A stretch of 64,000 nucleotides of DNA from RUG13409 sp045546135 (GCA_045546135.1 JAZQCD010000003.1:1-64000); one strand, 5' to 3'. Positions 22,113-32,126 are shown, counted from the first letter of the stretch. Made by a program: numbers and translations. Notes: generated by a model not told the origin, from the letters alone.

Positions 22113-25109
22113 CTATACCTCGAAATCATCACCAAGCTTAAGCGAGAGGACTTGAGTGATACCGCTCTCCGGCATGGTCACGCCGTAGAGCACATCAGCG
22201 TACTCCATTGTAAGCTTTTGATGTGTAATAAGTGTGAACTGAGGACCTGCGAAGCTCCTTATGTAGCTGGCCACTGTGTCTATGTTGGTCTCGTCAAGAG
22301 CAGCCTCTATCTCGTCGAGTATGCAGAAAGGAGTCGGTTTTGACTTTAAAACTGCAAACATCAAAGCTATGGCTGTAAGAGTCTTTTCTCCGCCGGAAAG
22401 AAGGTTCATGTTTTGAAGTTTCTTCCCCGGTGGCTGAGCCTCTATCTCTATGGCTGATTCCAAAGGATCGTCAGGATCCTCTAAGGTGAGCCTTGCATGG
22501 CCTCCCTTAAAGAGTTCTCTGAATGTATCTTCAAAGTTGACTACTACAGTATCGAAGTTCTCTTTGAATCTTGCCTTTATGATCCTGTCCATATCAGAGA
22601 TGACTTTTCTTAGCTCTTCCATGGCCTTTATGATGTCATCTCTTTGCTCTGTGAGGAAATTGTACCTTTCTGATGTCGACTTGTATTCCTCAATGGCGCC
22701 TATATTGACGTCGCCTATTTCTCTTAATCTTTCTTTGTACTCTCTGCTTTCTTTTAAAGCTCTTGAAAGGACAAAGTCAGGATCTTCGTGCTCTGCTGCC
22801 TGAGCATAGGACATCTCGAATTCTTCCCAAAGCTTTTCCTTGAGGCTTTCTGTCTGAGTATCGAACCTTGCTTCGCGAACTTCTGCATCGTGCTTTTTGA
22901 GCTGGATCTCGTAGAGTTTTTCCTGAAGAGTGCTGCTCTCCTTTTCAAGATCTTCTAAGGTCTCGGACAGCTTATCCTTTTCTCCTTGGGCCTTTGCAAG
23001 CTTTTCTTCAGCCTTTGCTTTCTCATCCTCTTTTTCTGAAAGGAGAGACGATGCATTCACTGAGAATTCTTCTATCTGCTTTATCTGAAGTTTTACAGAC
23101 CCAAGAGATTTTTCTCTTGCTTCTTTTTCTTTCTTTAATTCTTCTATTCCCGCTTTTACGAGGGCTTCTACTTCCTTTGCATTCTGAAGCCTTAAAACTG
23201 CAGAATTGAGCTCCATGCGAAGCTGCATTTCTTCTTCTTTTGCTTTGCCGGCTCCTGCATCGGTAAAGGCTTTTTGCGCCGCTTCCTTTGCTTTTTCTGC
23301 ATCGGAGAGTTCCTCGTCCATAGCTTTTAATTCTGCTATCAGGTCATCCTTTTCTGCTCTTCTTGTAAGGATGTTTGAAGAATTGTTCTTAAGACTTCCT
23401 CCCGTAAGGGCTCCTGCCATGTTGATGATCTCTCCTGACAGAGTTACGAACTTATGAGGACCGCTGTTGTCCCTTGACATGGCTATGGCATGGTCAAGGT
23501 CGTCGACAAGCACTACGTTGCCAAGAACGTAGTCTACGATATCCCTGTATCCGCCCTTGATATCTACGATATCAGAAGCAAGGCCAATAAAGCCCTTCTT
23601 ACCTTTCAGTCTTTCCACATCAAGAGGAGGCTGGACCTTAAGGTCATCGACGGGCAGGAAGGTGAGTCTTCCTGCTTTGTCTTTTTTGAGCATGTCTATT
23701 GCAAGAGAAGCAACGTCGTCATCCTTGCAGACTATGTTTTGAAGCTTTCCTCCAAGTTCTGTTTCTATTGCTATCTCGTAGCCTCTTGGCACGATGAGAA
23801 GGTCTCCTAAAGTGCCGATGATTCCTTTAAGTTTTTTGTCCATGAGATACTTTACTGCGCCGTTGTATCCTTCATAGGACCTTTCAAGTTCTTCGAGGAG
23901 GTTTATCCTTGCAGAAAGTTTCCCTCTCTCTACCTTTAGTCTTTCGACTTCGTAAGCAGCTTTCTCAAGGATGCCTTCAGCTTCGCTCTGGCTTTTTTCT
24001 GCCTGCTCTGTTTCCTTTTGCTTTTTTGCAAGTGAAGCTTTGAGCTCATCGCATTCCAAACTGACAGAGGAGACGTTCTTTCCCATTTCAAGGGCATTTG
24101 CTTCTTCTCTTTTTATCTTTTCGTCAGTGCCTTCAATCTCTCCCTCTATCCTCTTTATATCATTGTCAAGAGAGAGGCGTTTTTCCTTGTTTACAGAATT
24201 CCTTGCAGAAAGCTCGTGGACCTCATCTATGCATCTTGCAAGATCAGATCGTAAGAGTTCGAGCCTGTCTTCAAGGTCCTTGCTTTCTATCCTTAAATCT
24301 TTTAACTTTTCTTCGGAACCTGTCTTTTCGCTCTCTGCTTTTTTGAGAGCCTTTTCAAGTTCTTCGATCTCTTCCTTAACGGCAGCGCCTTTTTGGTCTG
24401 CCTGCTCTATCTGCTTTAGTATGATGTTGATCTCTACATCTCTTGCTCTGTCCTTTATGGATAGATACTCTTTTGCTTTTTCGCTGTCGTCTTTTAGCTT
24501 GTCTATGCGGCTTTCGATCTCGGCGATTATGTCGTTTACTCTTGACAGGTTTATATCAGAAGCTTCAAGTTTTCTCTCGGCTTCGGCTTTCTTTGCTTTG
24601 TATTTTACGACACCTGCAGCTTCTTCAAAGATCTCTCTTCTTGAGTCCATCTTGTTGCTGACTATGTCTGCTATCTTTCCCTGGCCTATGATGGAGTAGC
24701 CCTCGACACCTATACCTGTGTCCATTATGAGCTCTCTTATATCCTTGAGCCTGCAGATGCTCTTGTTTATGAGATACTCGCTCTCACCTGACCTGTACAT
24801 CCTGCGGGTTATGGCAACTTCCGTAAAGTCTATTGGAAGCATATGGTCTGTATTGTCTATGACCAAAGTGACTTCTGCCATGCCTTTTGCTTTTCTGTTC
24901 TGAGTTCCGGCAAAGATGACTTCTTCCATCTTTCCGCCTCTTAGCATCTTTGGGCTCTGCTCTCCAAGGACCCATCTTATGGCATCGGAAATATTGCTCT
25001 TGCCCGATCCGTTAGGGCCGACTATACAGGTAATGCCCTCTGTGAACTCTATGGTCACAGGATCAGCAAAAGATTTGAATCCGTTAAGTTCCAGTCTTTT
25101 AAAATACAT
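22113..25109 (-). CDS. smc: chromosome condensation protein SMC (short-armed)
   Basis: A 998-residue SMC protein. Head N-half: Walker A GPNGSGKSN (residues 31-39). N-terminal coiled coil about 165-405; hinge about 412-585 (GYNGAVKYL...VTLSGEIINMAGALTGGS). C-terminal coiled coil about 585-800; head C-half with signature LSGGEKTLTA (904-913) and Walker B ILDEIEAALD (930-939). It forms the ring-shaped bacterial condensin with ScpA/ScpB. It is nearly 200 residues shorter than typical Firmicute SMC; the loss appears spread over both arms and the frame is uninterrupted. GGAGGATAG precedes ATG. It is first in smc-ftsY-pbp, with its own promoter. Confidence 0.96.
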   Translation of the reverse strand: MYFKRLELNGFKSFADPVTIEFTEGITCIVGPNGSGKSNISDAIRWVLGEQSPKMLRGGKMEEVIFAGTQNRKAKGMAEVTLVIDNTDHMLPIDFTEVAITRRMYRSGESEYLINKSICRLKDIRELIMDTGIGVEGYSIIGQGKIADIVSNKMDSRREIFEEAAGVVKYKAKKAEAERKLEASDINLSRVNDIIAEIESRIDKLKDDSEKAKEYLSIKDRARDVEINIILKQIEQADQKGAAVKEEIEELEKALKKAESEKTGSEEKLKDLRIESKDLEDRLELLRSDLARCIDEVHELSARNSVNKEKRLSLDNDIKRIEGEIEGTDEKIKREEANALEMGKNVSSVSLECDELKASLAKKQKETEQAEKSQSEAEGILEKAAYEVERLKVERGKLSARINLLEELERSYEGYNGAVKYLMDKKLKGIIGTLGDLLIVPRGYEIAIETELGGKLQNIVCKDDDVASLAIDMLKKDKAGRLTFLPVDDLKVQPPLDVERLKGKKGFIGLASDIVDIKGGYRDIVDYVLGNVVLVDDLDHAIAMSRDNSGPHKFVTLSGEIINMAGALTGGSLKNNSSNILTRRAEKDDLIAELKAMDEELSDAEKAKEAAQKAFTDAGAGKAKEEEMQLRMELNSAVLRLQNAKEVEALVKAGIEELKKEKEAREKSLGSVKLQIKQIEEFSVNASSLLSEKEDEKAKAEEKLAKAQGEKDKLSETLEDLEKESSTLQEKLYEIQLKKHDAEVREARFDTQTESLKEKLWEEFEMSYAQAAEHEDPDFVLSRALKESREYKERLREIGDVNIGAIEEYKSTSERYNFLTEQRDDIIKAMEELRKVISDMDRIIKARFKENFDTVVVNFEDTFRELFKGGHARLTLEDPDDPLESAIEIEAQPPGKKLQNMNLLSGGEKTLTAIALMFAVLKSKPTPFCILDEIEAALDETNIDTVASYIRSFAGPQFTLITHQKLTMEYADVLYGVTMPESGITQVLSLKLGDDFEV

Positions 25110-25168
25110 CTATCCTCCGAAGCGAGCAAAAATTGCACGCCAAAATCGCGTTCATAATATAACAAGAT

Positions 25169-25197
25169 ATTTTAACATATATACTTTTTAAAAGCAA
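25169..25197 (-). promoter_or_regulatory. smc operon promoter
   Basis: On the minus strand TTGCTT (25192-25197) and TAAAAT (25169-25174) at 17-base spacing. A second AT-rich -10-like TATATT lies just downstream. The leader contains an imperfect inverted repeat GCGAGCAA/TTGCACGC (25122-25140). Confidence 0.6.
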
Positions 25198-25229
25198 AAC
25201 TTTAAATATCCTTGTCATATATACAGCCA

Positions 25230-25241
25230 CCATAATTATGG
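25230..25241. promoter_or_regulatory. perfect 12-bp palindrome upstream of the smc promoter
   Basis: CCATAATTATGG, flanked by GCC...GGC, sits between the HTH gene and the smc -35 box. It is a possible operator, perhaps for the neighbouring HTH protein; no direct evidence. Confidence 0.4.
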
Positions 25242-25293
25242 ACGGCATTTGTTACAGAAAAGTGACAGGAATATGTAGAAATGAATAAGAATG

Positions 25294-25617
25294 CTATGCT
25301 GCAGAAAAGCTAAAAGGCTCCATAAAATGGTCAGAGCAGCAGGCCCCCGCCTGCTGCTCCTTATTAAGCAATCTGAGTTCTGAATTTTTCGGTACAAGGA
25401 TGCGGTCCATGGAGACCTCCAGGAGATTTCCCAGAGCGTAGAGGTTATCTACGGTCGGAAGGCTCTCGCCTCTTTGCCATTTGTAGATGGCTTGCGGTTC
25501 TTCAAAACCGAAGTAGTCCTGAAGATCGCGGACTGTCAGGCCTCGCTCAAGGCGAAGCAGCCTGATGTTGTTTCCCGTTGCCTGCATGTCGATAACGGGG
25601 AAGGTCTTGATATTCAT
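25294..25617 (-). CDS. XRE-family helix-turn-helix regulator
   Basis: A 107-residue protein. Residues 15-70 form a Cro/CI-type HTH: IRLLRLERGLTVRDLQDYFG, then EPQAIYKWQRGESLPTVDNLYALGNLLEVSMDRIL. The tail is short and includes QQAGACCSDHF with two adjacent Cys. There is no ligand-binding domain. GGAGG precedes ATG and a good promoter lies upstream. Genes of this compact type are common in gut Clostridia without known targets. Here it lies between the S8 protease gene and the smc operon, so either neighbour could be a target. Confidence 0.85.
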   Translation of the reverse strand: MNIKTFPVIDMQATGNNIRLLRLERGLTVRDLQDYFGFEEPQAIYKWQRGESLPTVDNLYALGNLLEVSMDRILVPKNSELRLLNKEQQAGACCSDHFMEPFSFSAA

Positions 25618-25651
25618 TTCTATTACCTCCTTTACAAGAAAGCAGTAGTAA

Positions 25652-25680
25652 ACTATATCAAAAACCTGTATGTTTGTAAA
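25652..25680 (-). promoter_or_regulatory. promoter of the XRE regulator gene
   Basis: On the minus strand TTTACA (25675-25680) and TATAGT (25652-25657) at 17-base spacing. Confidence 0.65.
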
Positions 25681-25721
25681 CTAAAATCTGATCTGTTGCC
25701 CAAAAATATTCAGATAAAGTT

Positions 25722-28700
25722 TTACCAGCTGAGTGTAGTCATACCTTTGATGACTGCCTTGAGCTTTGTAGAATCTGCATTTGACAGCTTGCTGTCACCG
25801 TTCACATCTGATGCAAAGGTCTGTACGCTGTCTATTGCTGTCATACCCTTGATCACAGCCTTAAGCTTTGTGGAATCTGCATTTGACAATTTACCGTCCT
25901 GGTTAGTGTCTCCTTTGATGACAAGGATGACAGTATCTATGCCTGCCGGGACGCTGAAATTGTATCCGCTTTCTGAGCCCTTTACTGCAGGTACTTCCAC
26001 ATACTTGCCGCCGGACATATATCCTATCCTGCATGGAAGAGCAAAGTTTACAGTGACCACATTGCCGTTTACAGTGTATGCCGAGCCAAGGGCCTTTTCA
26101 GGATAAGGTATGACCATGACTCCGACGCTGCCGTCAGAGATGAGTACCTTGTATGTCGTGCTTGCTCCTTCCCATGTAACTGTAAGGGTAAGTTCACCCG
26201 GAACCTGGCTGCTAAAGCCTGTTACGCTGCATGCGCTGAGAGCTACAGTCTGGGTAGTTCCGTCTGTAAAGCTTGCAAGGATACTTCCTCCCTGAAGATC
26301 AAGTGATTCTCCGATCTGATACACAGTCTTTGGCATATCCTTCATGGATATAGAGCTAAGTACCTTTTTGGGAAGGACGACTCCTATGACCTGAGTTTCA
26401 AATGACGGATCTGTGAAGCTTGCTTCATACCTCATGTATCCTGTTTCATACAGAGTCGGGGCGCTTATCATCTGGGCATTTGAATATGCAGTTTCAGTTA
26501 TCTCATGTGATGCATCCCTGCTGCACATCTTTGAAGCGGTGCATGTGCTGTAGTCATCTGACCAGCTGTAGGTAGGCGTCTCCCAGGCATGTCCAAGTCC
26601 CTCAACAGATACAGACCTTTGGCTGCTCATGCCAAGGCTGTCACCAAGTTCCTTTGTAAGGGCAGTAAGTTCGCTTCCTTCGCAGCTGACAGTAAATTGC
26701 ATCGTAAGAAGTACAGCTCCCGGAGGAAGACTTTCGTCCATAGCGTAGGAGAATATAAACTTGCCGTCCTCTTGAGCATTGAAGGATCTCCACTCTATGT
26801 CTGAACCAAATGACTGCAAAGTCAAAAGATCGGGATCATAGTTTATCTCTATGAGACCGTTTGAAGTCGTCGAATTCTCAGATATATTAACGGTAACGAT
26901 ATCACCGGATATGTAGCCTATCTCAGGCAGAGCATTGACCTCGAAATTCTCTTTTTTAGTTTTGGTTTCGCCGCTGAAAGATGTGAGCCTTCCAAAGCTG
27001 TGGATCCTTCCTACTTCATTTTCTCCTATATCTTCTCCTCGTATTTCATCCTCTGCTCCCGCAGGCGCTACCTGTCCGTTTACATACAGACCAAGTACGG
27101 GCCAGACATTGTAACCAAAGTTTCCTGCATTATATATAAGCCATGTTGAAGGATCTATGACATAAAGGTCTGAACCGTATCCTGTATAGTTGGACCAGTA
27201 AAGATATGTTCCGTCATAGTAAAGATCCTGGTAATAGAAAGTCGTTGTGATCCCTGTATCAAATACCTTTACAGGGACCCCAATGCTTACGCTGGAACTG
27301 CTGCTGCAGTTTACACTGAGTTCCCATATGCTTCCGCTTTCATCAAGGAGATAAAAGACCGAGCCGGTCGATCCAAGGCTCTTAACGGCGACTGCTGTGA
27401 CATAATTATCGCTTCCGAGATAGTCACCCGAGTAAACAGTATCTAAAGGAACTCCGCAAAGATACTCTCCGCTGTCGTACTTTGTATTCACACTTCCGAC
27501 GCTCACTCCCCATCCATGGGTGTATATAAACAGGTCTTTGTATTGGGTCGAAACAGGAGCCATGCTGCCTATCCATTCATAGTTCTTTCCTTTTTGAGTC
27601 AAAGGATACTGGCCGCCGGTAGAAACAGTATACAGATAAGATTCTGACAAGTCATCGCTTAGGGATGCTGCATAGAGATTCCCGTCTGTTCCCACAAAAG
27701 CTGAAGCTATATTTTCTGTGAGAGGCGTCGAATGAAGTTTCGTATAGCTTGATGGATCGTTTGCATTGAACCTGACAAAATATACGTTAGATTCTTCATC
27801 ATATATGATGGCATTGAGCTGCTTATTCAGGTCAACAACAGTCACTGTGCATGAGTCATATGCAGAGCTGTTTACATTAGATGTTGCCCTTATCTGAGCG
27901 GTACCAGCTCCCGTGGCAGTGATATGTCCTAGTTGGTCAACTGTAGCAACGGATGAATTGCTTGAAGACCATCTAAGGCTTGTATCAACTGCCGTGACCG
28001 GTGTAACATCTGCAGACAGGTCGTATTCCTGTCCCCTAAAGAGCTTGATCTGAGACGGCGATACTGTGACATCAGAAGGCTTTGAAGGATCTGTTGTTCC
28101 GCCGTAGTCATTGACCTTTACTGCGATAGCCCTTTCATTTCCTGCATAATCTCCTGCAAATATAGCAATATATCCAGGCGCATTTTCAATGGCTTCTCTT
28201 ATATTGAAAGCAAGATCTGCAGTGGATGCCTTTGGCGTGATCTCGTTATAGATCGTGTTTCCGTCTAAGGACATGACTGCCACATAAGCTAAATAATTGT
28301 TATCTGAAGCGCTGAAATAAAGAATGTTTCCAACCAGCATCGGAGCCCTCTCCCCGCCTATTTCAGGAGCTGTGTCGTCTATTGCGAAGTCGTATCCCAA
28401 ATATGAACCTCTGCCAAGGACATTGCTTTCCAGCATTTCTTCGAACTGCCAATTCTCAAGGAATGTTGAATCCGGAGATGTCAGATCGCCTCCAATGAAT
28501 TTCATTACATTGTATTCAGGAACAGCATAGAATCCTGCTCTTATGGTGTCTCCATTTTCAATGCCAAGATCAGAAAGCCTCCTGTTGAAGATATAGTTCC
28601 TTGGATTCGTGTTCATCCATTCTCCGTATCCTCCGCCATAGTCATAAAACCAAAGACCATCGACTGAGTTTTCATAGGGGTAGCTTTCGGCGACTTCAGT

Positions 28701-31358
28701 TATATTTCCGCCCATGCCATCCACTTTGCTTATGGCGCGGCCCGTAACGGCTGCAGACCTGAGAAGACTGTATGTGATGCTGTAAAGAATATCAGAAGAT
28801 TTAAGCGCAAGTCTTGATTCAGGGAAGGAAGACTCTGAAGCATAGGGATTGCCTGAAACTTTATAGCTTTCTCCGTTCCTTACTATGGTCACGTAGTTTG
28901 TGTCGCTGACTCCTGTGTAAGGAGTTTTTACAGTTCCAAAGAGCGTATCGACATAGGATGTGTTGTCGAACATGCTTGGATCTGTCCAATTTCCGTAGAA
29001 TCCAAGAAGCGGTATACTGTGCGAATGCTCATAGGATTTCCCTGACACTGTGTCATGACAATTTATGAAGGTGAAACCTTCTACATAAAAGCCCGATGTA
29101 AACACTGTCTCAAGTGCTGCTGCATTGGTAAGGCGTATATTTACGCTGACAGTTCTCTTTCCCTTTGCAGGTACTATACCATCAGGAAGCTGTGACTCTG
29201 CACTCAGCTGCTCAAGTATGAGCCTTGCATCCTTAGATGTTATAGACCTATCACCATCTACATCTGCTGCATTCCTGTCATAGGTCGATCCATTGTCTGA
29301 TCCTGATACCATATCTAGTACAGCCTGGGCATCAAGTTCATTGGTCATCCCATCTCTGTTGACATCACGAGACGGACCTTCATAACCTATGATCTCCCAG
29401 GAATAGATCACATCACTTTGAATCTCTCTTGTCCCTTTGCTCATGAAGGTCTTGCCACTCTTTGTGTAATAGTCCTGAGTGAACATGCTTGTGTTAAGAT
29501 CAAAAGAAAGATCCACATCTGCTGTATTGTAAATAGTAAAGCTGTAGCTGTAGACCCCTGTTTTTTCAGGATCGTCTCCAAACTCTGCTTTGACTTTACC
29601 GTCTAAAGCTGCTCCTGTTTTTGCAGTAAGAGTATCATCGCTTGTTCCCATCATTATGACAGACGATGCTTTTACTGCTTTTGATACATTCACCATTCCG
29701 GCGCCTTGCTGCAGTATCGGGCGGTATATGGAATTTGAACTGTCGCCTCCTGTTATGGGCTGTGCAGTAGACATGAGAAGACTCTGATTGACAGCTCTTA
29801 TGCTGTAATCAGATGCAAGCTCTGGATTTAAGTTTGAAAGACCTTTTGCCTTTAAATACTGATTGAGAACTGCAGAAAGTCCTGCAATATGAGGCGCAGC
29901 CATGGAAGTTCCGGACATATACTCATATTTACTTGATCCACCTTCTGTAGTTCCGTACCTTGTCCTATGAGTTCCGTTTGCTGCAAAGATATTCGATCCC
30001 GGGGCTGTGATCTCCGGTTTCATTACAAGAGATCCCGGAACGCCCCAGGAGGAATAATAATCAGGAATACCATCTTTATCTGCAGCTGCGACACAAAGGG
30101 AATTGATATATGTTCCGGGCGAACCTCCTGTGTGCTGAGATACATCATCTATGTAAAGGTCTGTATCAAGATTTTCTACAAGGGCATAGGAGTTGCCGGC
30201 AGAGATGCTTACTACAGCCTTTGGATTTGAACTTTTATTTGAAAGGCTGTTCAAAAGACTTTGATAAGAGCTACTATATGTAAAGCCTTGAGTACTGCTT
30301 CCAAGTGAAAGGTTTATGGAATCAGCGCCTAAGACAATAGCGTCTTCGATGGCTGCCATATAGTCTGAGTCGCTTGCTCCTCCGTTTGCGCCAAAAACCT
30401 TCATGACAAGAAGCTGCGCATCGGGAGCCATTCCCACTGCATCCACCTGATCAGCTGACTTGACATAGGATGAACCCGACTTTATATACATGTTTGCGGC
30501 TGCGATGCCTGCTACATGTGAGCCGTGCTCACCTTGGGTATCAGACATGTGATCGATAGTAGTATTTCTGTCTACATAGTTGTATCCAAAGGGTATTTTT
30601 GAACTGACATAATAGCCGTTACTTCCGTTGAGCTGGCTTTTTAAGCTGCTTACTTCTGAAGAAGTCAAAAGGTCAGGCGCTGTGCTGAGCCTGTTTATGG
30701 AATAATTGAATGAATCAGCAGCAAAGGATTGATGAGTAGTATCTATACCTGTATCTATGACGGCAACGATAGATCCTGCTCCTGTATATCCTGATGACCA
30801 GACTTCAGTTGCACCGACCATATTTTCGGATGTATATGCGCTGTTTGGAGATGCCTCCATTGGAGAATATTCGCGTTCTATGATTGCATCCTTGACACCT
30901 TCTACGGCTTTTATCTTTACTATATCGCCGTATGTGACTTCTGCGGATATGGCATTGAGAAGAAGGGTCAGGTTCCACTTGATATCAAGAGTCTTCCCTA
31001 TTGCATTCTCTATCCTCTTTGTGAGCTTATCCTGCTCTTTTCTGATACTGTCTCTATACCAGATAGCATCGCTGTTTTGAGCAATGCCGTCCAAAGAATA
31101 TCCGGCATCTGAAGTTGACGGAGAAGAAAGAATTATGCTTACACGAACCGCGTCGGAAAGACTGTAAGCTTCCTCCGGAACTGGTTCTTCAGCATTTTCT
31201 ATTTTTCCCACTTTTTCTACACCGAGAGTTGAAGGATCGATCTCTTCTGTCTCAAGATATATGGGTTCCTCACTGACCTCATCGTCTGCGAATGCAAAGA
31301 TCACATTCCCGCTGAAGGCGATGACAAGTGCCAGTAACAAAGCAAGTAACTTTTTCAT
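25722..31358 (-). CDS. giant secreted S8 (subtilisin-like) protease with cohesin-like and dockerin modules
   Basis: An 1878-residue secreted protein. A signal peptide (MKKLLALLLALVIAFSGNVIFAFA) and I9-like propeptide precede the S8 catalytic domain, with Asp202 (VIDTG), His278 (HGSHVAG) and Ser485 (GTSMAAPH). An Fn3-like region of C5a-peptidase type and a first dockerin-like pair (DVNRDGMTNELD / DVDGDRSITSKD, about 664-720) follow. A long region of unknown fold leads to a Big_2 Ig-like domain (about 1093-1173), a propeller-like stretch, a cohesin-like domain (about 1473-1570), a Big_3-like domain (about 1666-1742) and a final dockerin pair (about 1814-1878). ATG 31358 is chosen for its AGGGGGG ribosome site. 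It probably degrades proteins at or near the surface; no LPxTG anchor is seen. Confidence 0.9.
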   Translation of the reverse strand: MKKLLALLLALVIAFSGNVIFAFADDEVSEEPIYLETEEIDPSTLGVEKVGKIENAEEPVPEEAYSLSDAVRVSIILSSPSTSDAGYSLDGIAQNSDAIWYRDSIRKEQDKLTKRIENAIGKTLDIKWNLTLLLNAISAEVTYGDIVKIKAVEGVKDAIIEREYSPMEASPNSAYTSENMVGATEVWSSGYTGAGSIVAVIDTGIDTTHQSFAADSFNYSINRLSTAPDLLTSSEVSSLKSQLNGSNGYYVSSKIPFGYNYVDRNTTIDHMSDTQGEHGSHVAGIAAANMYIKSGSSYVKSADQVDAVGMAPDAQLLVMKVFGANGGASDSDYMAAIEDAIVLGADSINLSLGSSTQGFTYSSSYQSLLNSLSNKSSNPKAVVSISAGNSYALVENLDTDLYIDDVSQHTGGSPGTYINSLCVAAADKDGIPDYYSSWGVPGSLVMKPEITAPGSNIFAANGTHRTRYGTTEGGSSKYEYMSGTSMAAPHIAGLSAVLNQYLKAKGLSNLNPELASDYSIRAVNQSLLMSTAQPITGGDSSNSIYRPILQQGAGMVNVSKAVKASSVIMMGTSDDTLTAKTGAALDGKVKAEFGDDPEKTGVYSYSFTIYNTADVDLSFDLNTSMFTQDYYTKSGKTFMSKGTREIQSDVIYSWEIIGYEGPSRDVNRDGMTNELDAQAVLDMVSGSDNGSTYDRNAADVDGDRSITSKDARLILEQLSAESQLPDGIVPAKGKRTVSVNIRLTNAAALETVFTSGFYVEGFTFINCHDTVSGKSYEHSHSIPLLGFYGNWTDPSMFDNTSYVDTLFGTVKTPYTGVSDTNYVTIVRNGESYKVSGNPYASESSFPESRLALKSSDILYSITYSLLRSAAVTGRAISKVDGMGGNITEVAESYPYENSVDGLWFYDYGGGYGEWMNTNPRNYIFNRRLSDLGIENGDTIRAGFYAVPEYNVMKFIGGDLTSPDSTFLENWQFEEMLESNVLGRGSYLGYDFAIDDTAPEIGGERAPMLVGNILYFSASDNNYLAYVAVMSLDGNTIYNEITPKASTADLAFNIREAIENAPGYIAIFAGDYAGNERAIAVKVNDYGGTTDPSKPSDVTVSPSQIKLFRGQEYDLSADVTPVTAVDTSLRWSSSNSSVATVDQLGHITATGAGTAQIRATSNVNSSAYDSCTVTVVDLNKQLNAIIYDEESNVYFVRFNANDPSSYTKLHSTPLTENIASAFVGTDGNLYAASLSDDLSESYLYTVSTGGQYPLTQKGKNYEWIGSMAPVSTQYKDLFIYTHGWGVSVGSVNTKYDSGEYLCGVPLDTVYSGDYLGSDNYVTAVAVKSLGSTGSVFYLLDESGSIWELSVNCSSSSSVSIGVPVKVFDTGITTTFYYQDLYYDGTYLYWSNYTGYGSDLYVIDPSTWLIYNAGNFGYNVWPVLGLYVNGQVAPAGAEDEIRGEDIGENEVGRIHSFGRLTSFSGETKTKKENFEVNALPEIGYISGDIVTVNISENSTTSNGLIEINYDPDLLTLQSFGSDIEWRSFNAQEDGKFIFSYAMDESLPPGAVLLTMQFTVSCEGSELTALTKELGDSLGMSSQRSVSVEGLGHAWETPTYSWSDDYSTCTASKMCSRDASHEITETAYSNAQMISAPTLYETGYMRYEASFTDPSFETQVIGVVLPKKVLSSISMKDMPKTVYQIGESLDLQGGSILASFTDGTTQTVALSACSVTGFSSQVPGELTLTVTWEGASTTYKVLISDGSVGVMVIPYPEKALGSAYTVNGNVVTVNFALPCRIGYMSGGKYVEVPAVKGSESGYNFSVPAGIDTVILVIKGDTNQDGKLSNADSTKLKAVIKGMTAIDSVQTFASDVNGDSKLSNADSTKLKAVIKGMTTLSW

Positions 31359-31394
31359 ACGATTTTCCCCCCTGCCATGCTGCATGAAAGCATA

Positions 31395-32084
31395 TTATTC
31401 TATATTTTTGAGCGCTTCCTGAGCCGCTCTTAGCTCTGCTTCTTTTTTGGACCTGCCGGCTCCTCTTGCAAGCTCTTTGCCGCTTAAGAAAACTGCTGCA
31501 GTGAAGGTCTTGTCGTGGTCCGGGCCTTCCTCTCCTACTATCCTGTATTCCGGCATTATCTTGCCGTTTTTTTGGAAGTATTCCTGAAGCCTTGTCTTGT
31601 AGTCTGCAGGGAAGCGGTCCTTGCTTGCTCTTTCTATGGTAGATGCCATGAGCTTATTAACAGTATCGATGGCAGGAAGTATGCCTCCGTCCACATATAC
31701 GGCAGCTATCAATGCTTCCACAAGGTCAGAAGTGATGGAATAGCGTTTCCTGCCGCCCTTTACTTCCTCGCCCTTTCCAAGGAGCATGTATTCGTTGAGA
31801 TGTGTTTCTTCAGCCACTTTCCCAAGAGCCTCTTCACACACTATCTCGGCCCTTAGCTTTGACATGAAACCTTCCTGCTTTTCAGGAAAGCGGTAATATA
31901 GATCTGCGCCTATGACCATGTCAAGGATGGCATCGCCGAGGAACTCAAGCCTTTCGTTCCCTCTTGTAGAGCTGCCAAGGTAATCGTTGGCATAGGAACT
32001 GTGCGTAAGACCTGTCATAAGTATGTTCTTGTCTTTAAATGTGTAGCCGAGTATCTTTTCTACTTCTTCAATACTTTTGTCCAT
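31395..32084 (-). CDS. rnc: ribonuclease III
   Basis: A 229-residue protein with the RNase III catalytic signature NERLEFLGDAILDMVI (about residues 40-55) and the second acidic site in DLVEALIAAVYVDGG. A C-terminal double-stranded RNA-binding domain follows (KTRLQEYFQKNG...FTAAVFLSGKELARGAGRSKKEAE). It cuts dsRNA in rRNA processing and mRNA decay. ATG 32084 has GGTGG just upstream; an in-frame GTG three codons earlier is less likely. In most Clostridia rnc sits next to smc; here the S8 protease and HTH genes have come between them. Confidence 0.96.
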   Translation of the reverse strand: MDKSIEEVEKILGYTFKDKNILMTGLTHSSYANDYLGSSTRGNERLEFLGDAILDMVIGADLYYRFPEKQEGFMSKLRAEIVCEEALGKVAEETHLNEYMLLGKGEEVKGGRKRYSITSDLVEALIAAVYVDGGILPAIDTVNKLMASTIERASKDRFPADYKTRLQEYFQKNGKIMPEYRIVGEEGPDHDKTFTAAVFLSGKELARGAGRSKKEAELRAAQEALKNIE

Positions 32085-32126
32085 TAGATCCACCGAATAA
32101 AATTATGAGTGATGATCAAACATCCA

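Noticed and set aside
23971..24699. Plus-strand Ser/Phe/Leu-rich ORF opposite smc
   Set aside because: Antisense of a coiled-coil gene gives such Ser/Leu/Phe-rich frames; there is no initiation signal.
22113..25109. Frameshift or truncation as the cause of the short SMC
   Set aside because: The reading frame is open throughout, both heads and hinge are intact, and the shortening is shared by both arms.
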